Part shown: positions 6,609-11,764 of the stretch, in pieces
Layout: every line of letters begins with the position of its first letter
Numbering within the stretch: the stretch's first letter is position 1
DNA from: JBGPYM01 sp041493205
GTDB lineage: Bacteria > Bacteroidota > Ignavibacteria > UBA10030 > UBA6906
NCBI GenBank assembly: GCA_041493205.1
Contig: JBGPYM010000085.1
Coordinates: forward strand, 1-11,764
Length of the DNA: 11,764 nt
Direction of reading: 5' to 3'
The notes under the pieces: model-generated
Told to the model about the DNA's origin: nothing
Database searches by the model: none
What the model saw: only the letters and a program-made list of their open reading frames with translations
Position numbers and translations under genes: made by a program

Positions 6609-9600
6609 TCAGGCGGATGCCAGTGCAGCTGATTCCACCTGCGCCCCCCTGGTAAACCGGACCGTCACGAGCTTGGAGACTCCCTCTTCTTCCATGGTCA
6701 CGCCGTAGAGCGCGCTTGCCGCCTCCATGGTCCGCTTGTTGTGTGTCACCACGATGAACTGCGTGTTGTCCGAAAACTTCCGCAGGATGCGCGTGAACCG
6801 GTCGATATTCGCGTCATCGAGCGGCGCGTCGACCTCATCCAGGATGCAGAAGGGGCTCGGCTTGACAAGGTAGATGGCGAAAAGGAGGGCGGTCGCCGTC
6901 AGGGTCTTCTCGCCGCCGGAGAGCAGGTCGATCGAGGTTGGCCGCTTGCCCCGCGGTTTCGCCACAATTTCGATCCGTGCTTCCAGGGGGTCGACCCCCT
7001 CTTCGAGTTTCAGATCGCATTCATCGCCCGGATCGAACAGGCTCTTGAACGTCTCGATGAAATTGCTCCGGATGAGCGCGAAGGTCTCAAGGAACTTGTT
7101 CTGAGCCGTCGTGTTGATCTCCTCGATGGTGGCGAGGAGGGTCTTTTCGGCCTCCAGAAGATCCGCGCGCTGGGTGGTGAGAAAATCGAGGCGTTCCTTC
7201 TCTGTGTTGAATTCTTCGTACGCCGCGAAATTGATATTTCCGAGTGATTTCACCTTCTCGCGCAGACCCTGGATCTCATCGCGCAGTGCGGCGAAGTCGA
7301 CAAATTCGTCTTCCGGGTAGGACTTGAGCTCCAGGACCGTCTCAAACTCCTCCTGTGCGCGCCGCCGGAGGTGCTCGGCTTTCGCCCTGAGGTCCGCGAG
7401 CTTCAGTTCCACCTCATGCGAACTGCGCAGAGACTCGTCGTGCGTCCGCCGTTGATCCTTGATGGACAGCTCGATCGTGTGCATGCTGTTGCGGTCCGCG
7501 GCGGCTTCCGTCTCCACCCCCTCGCGCCGGGCCTCAATGACCGCCAGGGCATCGCGCAGCTCCGCGAGGGCCCGCGCGTTCTCATCCAGAACGGATTCTC
7601 CCTCCGCGATCCCTGTGGCCGCGCGCCGGACATCCTCCTCCAGACGTGCGATCGCCTCCGCGGTCTCGACCGACGACACTTCCGCCCGGCGGAGTGCATC
7701 CTCGGCGTTCTGCAATTCCCCGTGGACGGTGGCAACGGTGATCGCCAGTTCGTTGACGCCGGCGCTCTCCTCGTTCCACTCGCGCTCCCGCCGTTCCAGC
7801 TCTCCCGCAGCCCCGCCGATCGCCCGTTCGACCTCTTCCTTGTCCGACTTCAACGCAGCCAGGGCGGGGGCATCCGACTCGATACGGGCAAGGTGGCCGC
7901 CGGCTTCGGCTCTGAGTGCAATCATCTCTTCGCTGTTCTTCGCAATGATGTCTGTGGCCCGCTTTTTCTCGAAGGCCACCTGCGCAATCTTCATCTCGAC
8001 GCCGTTCATTTCTTTTTCGACCGTCTTGACGTCGTCGGCGAACTTCTTCAGGTCGATTGCATCGTGCTCCGCCACCACCGCATCACGCCCTGTTTCGGCT
8101 GCGCGGAGACGTTCTGCGAGCGCGGCAATCTCCTTGCCGAGTTCCTCGATCTGCGCCTCTTTTCCGATGAGCCCGCCCTCATCCTGCCGCCGGCTCCCGC
8201 CCTTCACGATGCCTGCCCCCGTCCGCATTTCCCCGTCCAGCGTGACGCACCTGACTCCCGGAATCCGCCTGCTCGCCGCCGCGGCGGCCTGGGGCGTCTC
8301 CATGATCAGGACGCGATCCAGAATGAACTTGAACAACGGGGCAAAGGCGGGCTTGAACTTCGCACAGTCGGCCGCCCAGCCAACCACCCCGTCGATGCGC
8401 GGCAGGCGGATGCGTGTCCGGAACCGGGGGAGGCGGTCGAGGCAGACAAATGTGGCCTTGCCGCGCTGGTCTGCCTTGAGGAGTCCGATGCCGCGCTCCG
8501 CTTCTTCCACCGAGTCGACGACGATGAGACCCGCAAATTCGCCGAGCGCCGCCTCAATGGCGGCACGGTATTTCTCCTCTGCATGGACTGCATCCGCCAC
8601 CGTGATGTTCCGCGAGGGTTTCCACGAAGCGTTGGATGCGAGGTACCGGATCCCTTCGGGGAGGCCTTCGCGCGATTCCACGAGTCCCTTCAGGAAGTCG
8701 ATGCGCGACGATTTCCGGTCCGATTCGCTTCTGATCTCCCCGGCAGCGCTGCGCAGGGATTCCATCGAGCCGGCAAGCGCTTTCTTCCGCGACTCCGCAT
8801 CGTAGTATTTCACTTCCGCGTCGGTGAACTGCCGTCGGAGCTGACGGTCGCGGGCGGAAAGCTCCGCGATGACGCCGTCCAGCCGCGTGATTTCCTGCCC
8901 ATACGCAGCGTTTTCTTCCGCCGCCCTGTCAGCGCGCCCGTTCAGATTCTCGATCCGGCCCCGGGTGCGGTCTTCTTCTGTCTGCCGTTCCGCAATGCCG
9001 TGGACGAGGCTGATGGTTTTCTCGTTCAGCGCGTGAAGGGCGTTTTTTTGCGCATCCACGAGGAGCGCAGATTCACCGAGCGCCGTCCTGCGTTCGTCGA
9101 GATCGTGCGCAGAGATGCCTTCCCGTGCGTACAGCGAAGCGCAACGTTCGTTCAGCGATGTTATTTCCGCTTCGAGCCGCAGCACAACCTCCCGGAGTTC
9201 CGCCTGCTCCCGGACATACCGTTCGCTGTTGGACTGCAGCGCCTTGATCCTCTCTCCGGTGACGGCGTTCGATTCCTCGACGCGGTGGATCTTTTCCATG
9301 TGGAGGCTGACATCCCGTTGCGCCTCGGCAAGCCGTTTTTCCACTTCGAGCAGTTTGGTCCTGAGTCCTTCCAGGCGTGCTTCTTCCTCCATGAGGCCGG
9401 TGTCGATTTTCGACTTGTCGGCGTTGGTTGCCGCCAGTTTCTCTTCCAGCGGCACGCACCGGCCGGTGATCTGGGCGTACTCCCGCTCCATCAGGTCAAT
9501 TTCAAGTGTCCGGAGGCGCGCGGTGACTTCATGGTACTGTCCGGCGCGCTTCGCCTGCCGTTCAAGGGTATTGACGGCCTTCTGGACTTCCATCACGATG

Positions 9601-10178
9601 TCGTTGACCCGGACGAGATCGGCCTGGACGCTCTCGAGTTTCCGGTACGCCGCCTTCCGGCGGTGTTTGTACTTCGTCACACCCGCCGCCTCTTCGAAGA
9701 GCCGGCGCCGTTCGTCGGTCTTGTCGCTGAGGATCGTTTCGATCATCTTCAGTTCGATCACGGAGTAGGCATCCGCTCCCATCCCCGTGTCCATGAACAG
9801 GTCAAGGATGTCTTTGAGGCGGCACGGCACCTTGTTGAGGAGGTATTCGCTTTCCCCGGAGCGGTAGACACGCCGGCCAATCGTGACCTGGGTGTATTCC
9901 GAGGGGAGGATGCCTTTGGTGTTCTCGATGACCAGGGACGCCTCCGCCATGCCGAGCGGCTTGCGCGCCTTCGTCCCGTTGAAAATCACGTCCTCCATCC
10001 GGTCGCTGCGCAGCGCGCTGTACCTCTGCTCCCCAAGCACCCAGCGGATGGCGTCCACGATATTCGTCTTGCCGCACCCGTTCGGACCGACGATCGCGGA
10101 AATTCCACTGTCAAAGGTGAGGTTCACCTTGTTTGCGAACGACTTGAACCCCACGATTTCGAGCTTGGAGAGATACAT
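6609..10178 (-). CDS. smc: Chromosome segregation / condensin ATPase SMC
   Basis: SMC forms the rod-shaped dimeric ATPase of bacterial condensin, which with ScpA and ScpB extrudes DNA loops to organise and segregate the chromosome. The full 1189 residues match the family length. The N-terminal head shows Walker A GPNGCGKT (31-38) and the arginine finger Arg57 in SALRSDRMEDVIFNG. Coiled coil covers about 165-500. A globular hinge lies at about 505-665, ending in the glycine-rich DGEMRTGAGIVKGG. The returning coiled coil covers about 670-1010. The C-terminal head has signature LSGGE (1086-1090), Walker B ILDEVD (1112-1117) and the VVTHNKRTME switch. The wording SVIELKMIE after the head is typical of Bacteroidota/Chlorobiota-type SMC. 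The start is ATG 10178, 20 nt after the upstream stop, with GGAG 3 nt before the codon. scpA and scpB are not in the window. Identification is firm. Confidence 0.98.
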   Translation of the reverse strand: MYLSKLEIVGFKSFANKVNLTFDSGISAIVGPNGCGKTNIVDAIRWVLGEQRYSALRSDRMEDVIFNGTKARKPLGMAEASLVIENTKGILPSEYTQVTIGRRVYRSGESEYLLNKVPCRLKDILDLFMDTGMGADAYSVIELKMIETILSDKTDERRRLFEEAAGVTKYKHRRKAAYRKLESVQADLVRVNDIVMEVQKAVNTLERQAKRAGQYHEVTARLRTLEIDLMEREYAQITGRCVPLEEKLAATNADKSKIDTGLMEEEARLEGLRTKLLEVEKRLAEAQRDVSLHMEKIHRVEESNAVTGERIKALQSNSERYVREQAELREVVLRLEAEITSLNERCASLYAREGISAHDLDERRTALGESALLVDAQKNALHALNEKTISLVHGIAERQTEEDRTRGRIENLNGRADRAAEENAAYGQEITRLDGVIAELSARDRQLRRQFTDAEVKYYDAESRKKALAGSMESLRSAAGEIRSESDRKSSRIDFLKGLVESREGLPEGIRYLASNASWKPSRNITVADAVHAEEKYRAAIEAALGEFAGLIVVDSVEEAERGIGLLKADQRGKATFVCLDRLPRFRTRIRLPRIDGVVGWAADCAKFKPAFAPLFKFILDRVLIMETPQAAAAASRRIPGVRCVTLDGEMRTGAGIVKGGSRRQDEGGLIGKEAQIEELGKEIAALAERLRAAETGRDAVVAEHDAIDLKKFADDVKTVEKEMNGVEMKIAQVAFEKKRATDIIAKNSEEMIALRAEAGGHLARIESDAPALAALKSDKEEVERAIGGAAGELERREREWNEESAGVNELAITVATVHGELQNAEDALRRAEVSSVETAEAIARLEEDVRRAATGIAEGESVLDENARALAELRDALAVIEARREGVETEAAADRNSMHTIELSIKDQRRTHDESLRSSHEVELKLADLRAKAEHLRRRAQEEFETVLELKSYPEDEFVDFAALRDEIQGLREKVKSLGNINFAAYEEFNTEKERLDFLTTQRADLLEAEKTLLATIEEINTTAQNKFLETFALIRSNFIETFKSLFDPGDECDLKLEEGVDPLEARIEIVAKPRGKRPTSIDLLSGGEKTLTATALLFAIYLVKPSPFCILDEVDAPLDDANIDRFTRILRKFSDNTQFIVVTHNKRTMEAASALYGVTMEEEGVSKLVTVRFTRGAQVESAALASA

Positions 10179-10198
10179 GTGCTCCGGGATACCCGCTG

Positions 10199-11764
10199 TT
10201 ATTGCATGGAAACGACGGTGGACAGCACGAACGACACATACATCGGGGCCGACTGCGCATAGTCATAATACGCATACGCCGCTCCTCCGAGGGCCGCGAC
10301 AACGAGCACGCCCAGGATGTACGCCTTCACGGGGAACACATCCAGGATGAGCGCGATGCCTTTCAGGAACCGGAGGAACACCCAGAGGAAGAGGAACGCC
10401 ACAAGGATCAGGGCCGGTATGACGTACATGCTGCTCTCGATCACCCGATAGAGAATCATCCCCACCGGGACAAGGATCAGGAAGGGCGCGGTCGCCCACA
10501 TGGTCACGGTATATGCATGGAACGGAAAGATATGCGTCCGGACGAAGAGCCTGAGGAAATGTACGGCTCCGGCGAGGAGCACCAGAGCGATAAAAAACAG
10601 GCCGCCGCCGATTGCGATGAACCGGAGCGGGCTCCAGATCAGCTCGACCACCCACTTTTTCAGTGTGTCAGCCACCAGGAGCGAGGAAAGGAGGTAATCC
10701 AGTACCAGGCTCTCCCGGAAATGAAAGAGCAGGCTCGAGGCCACGATGGCAAGCGCGAGCGACACGACAACGCCGAGCAGTGTGGAGTGCGCAAGAGAAA
10801 CACTGCGTTGATCGCGCACGTCCGCGTAAAAATTGTATGAGTTGAGGACGGAGCGGTTCAGACTTTCCCGGAACCGCCTGCTCGCGTTGTAGATATAGGC
10901 CATGCCGATCAACACCACAAAACCGGCGAGCACATAGATGATGGGGGCACCCCGCGAATATGTGCCGAGCGGGAGCGCCACGTACTTTTCCCCCCGGAAT
11001 ACGGACCGGACGGCATCGTAGGCAAGCCGTTTCTCCCGCTGCGCGCTGACAAGTCCCATGCTGTGCAGCGTCGGGTCGCCCGAATGCACGGTGAGTGCCG
11101 GCCGGTCCCCCCTCCAGTCGTTGAACGACCAGACGATGCCGCCGTCATAATCGAGCGACCGGAGGACTTCGAACCGCTGGAGAAAAAAGCGGGCCTGCGC
11201 CTCCTGGGAGAGCGGGTCGCTGGTGCCGTTCCTGTTGTCGTGCTGAACTTCCGTTCCGAACTTCGCGACGATGACCGGCTGGGTCCGGTGGGATGCGCGC
11301 CAGGCCTCCAGCTCGGACCTGAACGCCTTTGGATCGGTCGTCCGGACATTCACCGCTGCGAGGTCGACGAGGTCCGTGCATGCCCCGATCCCTGCAACGG
11401 CGCCGAAGTAGAGCGGGCGGGCGTCGAGGCTTCGCGCGATGCGCGCGAGCGACTCGACAAACGGACGTGCCGCGGGGTGCGTCGCTTCAAACTCGTCGCC
11501 GAGGCCCCACGCCAGCACGGAAGGGTGATTTCTGTCGCGGAGGATCATTGCTCTGAGTTCCGCTGACGCAAGCTCCGCGTACTGATCGGTCCCCATGACA
11601 GGTCCGGGGGTCTGGACGAGAGGAAGTTCCTCCATCGCAAGCAATCCGTAGCGGTCGCACAGGTTGAGCATGTACGGATGCGGCGGACGGCCCGCGAACC
11701 GGACGAGGTTCGCCCCCAGATTCTTGATAAGCACGATATCCTTCTCCCGGCTCTCGTAGGTCAT
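10199..11764 (-). CDS. Glycoside hydrolase family 2-like barrel fused to a polytopic membrane domain (5' end beyond window)
   Basis: The visible 521 residues contain two parts; numbers count from the window edge. Residues 1-265 are a TIM barrel of the glycoside hydrolase family 2 type (beta-galactosidase/beta-glucuronidase). It has DIVLIKNLGANLVR (9-22), LCDRYGLLAMEE (35-46), NHPSVLAWGLGDE (79-91) with the acid/base Glu91, and GGIVWSFNDWRGD (208-220). Residues 272-521 form a membrane domain with hydrophobic segments at about 273-292, 327-348, 381-407, 420-441, 445-475 and 480-500. Its last four spans are reminiscent of Yip1-type domains, a weak impression. The nucleophile position reads VIVAKFG, with Lys168 where active enzymes have Glu. 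The His of the usual SHYP motif is replaced by Gly25, and the NE dipeptide is DE. Catalysis is therefore doubtful. The methionine at 11764 aligns inside the barrel, so the sugar-binding and Ig-like N-terminal domains must lie upstream. The stop is 20 nt before smc. Confidence 0.82.
   Translation of the reverse strand: MTYESREKDIVLIKNLGANLVRFAGRPPHPYMLNLCDRYGLLAMEELPLVQTPGPVMGTDQYAELASAELRAMILRDRNHPSVLAWGLGDEFEATHPAARPFVESLARIARSLDARPLYFGAVAGIGACTDLVDLAAVNVRTTDPKAFRSELEAWRASHRTQPVIVAKFGTEVQHDNRNGTSDPLSQEAQARFFLQRFEVLRSLDYDGGIVWSFNDWRGDRPALTVHSGDPTLHSMGLVSAQREKRLAYDAVRSVFRGEKYVALPLGTYSRGAPIIYVLAGFVVLIGMAYIYNASRRFRESLNRSVLNSYNFYADVRDQRSVSLAHSTLLGVVVSLALAIVASSLLFHFRESLVLDYLLSSLLVADTLKKWVVELIWSPLRFIAIGGGLFFIALVLLAGAVHFLRLFVRTHIFPFHAYTVTMWATAPFLILVPVGMILYRVIESSMYVIPALILVAFLFLWVFLRFLKGIALILDVFPVKAYILGVLVVAALGGAAYAYYDYAQSAPMYVSFVLSTVVSMQ

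Larger units (their letters stand above)
1..11764 (-). other. Probable single co-directional transcription unit
   Basis: All nine genes lie on the minus strand. Successive junctions, in transcription order, are 20 nt, 2 nt, a 4-nt overlap, 3 nt, a 4-nt overlap, 14 nt, a 1-nt overlap and 42 nt. No inverted repeat followed by a T run is seen at any junction, and only the 42-nt gap before ppdK could hold even a partial promoter. Promoters inside upstream coding sequence cannot be excluded by eye. Both ends of the unit lie outside the window. Confidence 0.7.

Noticed and set aside
7459..8805. A 448-codon Ser/Arg/Ala-rich plus-strand frame opposite smc
   Set aside because: It is a shadow of the repetitive coiled-coil codons (Glu, Ala, Arg, Leu) of SMC; the Ser/Ala-rich product has no fold signature.
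7371..10262. A 963-codon open frame on the plus strand opposite smc
   Set aside because: It is antisense to the unmistakable smc gene, has a low-complexity Arg/Phe/Leu/His composition and no domain, and is explained by codon bias of the real gene.
10262..11764. The ATG at 11764 as a true start of the glycosidase-like gene
   Set aside because: The following residues align inside the family 2 barrel (REKDIVLIKNLGAN), so this Met is internal and the gene continues beyond the window.
1..11764. tRNA, rRNA, CRISPR array, insertion sequence or defence system
   Set aside because: No repeat arrays, terminal inverted repeats, transposase or nuclease motifs or structured RNA signatures were seen; essentially the whole window is accounted for by the nine genes.

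Overview
The window is GC-rich (roughly 60% by eye) and carries nine protein-coding genes. All are on the minus strand and packed head to tail with almost no intergenic DNA, so it reads as one long co-directional transcription unit running from position 11764 down past position 1. The lipid A genes (lpxB, lpxK) show a Gram-negative type cell with lipopolysaccharide. The SMC protein has the 'SVIELKMIE' and 'LRSDRMEDVIFNG' wording that I associate with the Bacteroidota / Chlorobiota / Ignavibacteriota (FCB) branch rather than with Firmicutes or Proteobacteria. An FCB-group bacterium with high GC is therefore the best guess; the species is not recognisable.

In transcription order: (1) the 3' part of a gene for a glycoside hydrolase family 2-like TIM barrel fused to a polytopic membrane domain (10199-11764, 5' end outside the window); (2) smc, the chromosome condensation ATPase (6609-10178); (3) an MtnX-like HAD phosphatase (5878-6606); (4) a small membrane methyltransferase of the isoprenylcysteine/phospholipid methyltransferase type (5270-5881); (5) lpxB, lipid-A-disaccharide synthase (4133-5266); (6) a TPR lipoprotein (3318-4136); (7) lpxK, lipid A 4'-kinase (2263-3303); (8) a class I glutamine amidotransferase-like / peptidase C26 hydrolase (1565-2263); (9) the N-terminal 507 codons of ppdK, pyruvate phosphate dikinase (1-1522, 3' end outside the window).

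Junctions are 20 nt, 2 nt, a 4-nt ATGA overlap, 3 nt, a 4-nt ATGA overlap, 14 nt, a 1-nt TGATG overlap and 42 nt. There is no room for a conventional promoter except perhaps in the 42-nt gap before ppdK, and no terminator is visible. The middle of the unit is an envelope module: LpxB and LpxK catalyse consecutive steps of lipid A synthesis, with a lipoprotein gene between them and a membrane methyltransferase just upstream. The flanking genes (smc, ppdK, the amidotransferase-like hydrolase, the phosphatase) have no obvious biochemical link to that pathway.

The most unusual item is the first gene. Its glycosidase-like domain keeps the fold signatures and the acid/base glutamate but has lysine where family 2 enzymes carry the nucleophile glutamate, and it is joined to a C-terminal domain of about six membrane spans. 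It may be a membrane-anchored pseudoglycosidase. No RNA genes, mobile elements or CRISPR arrays were seen.
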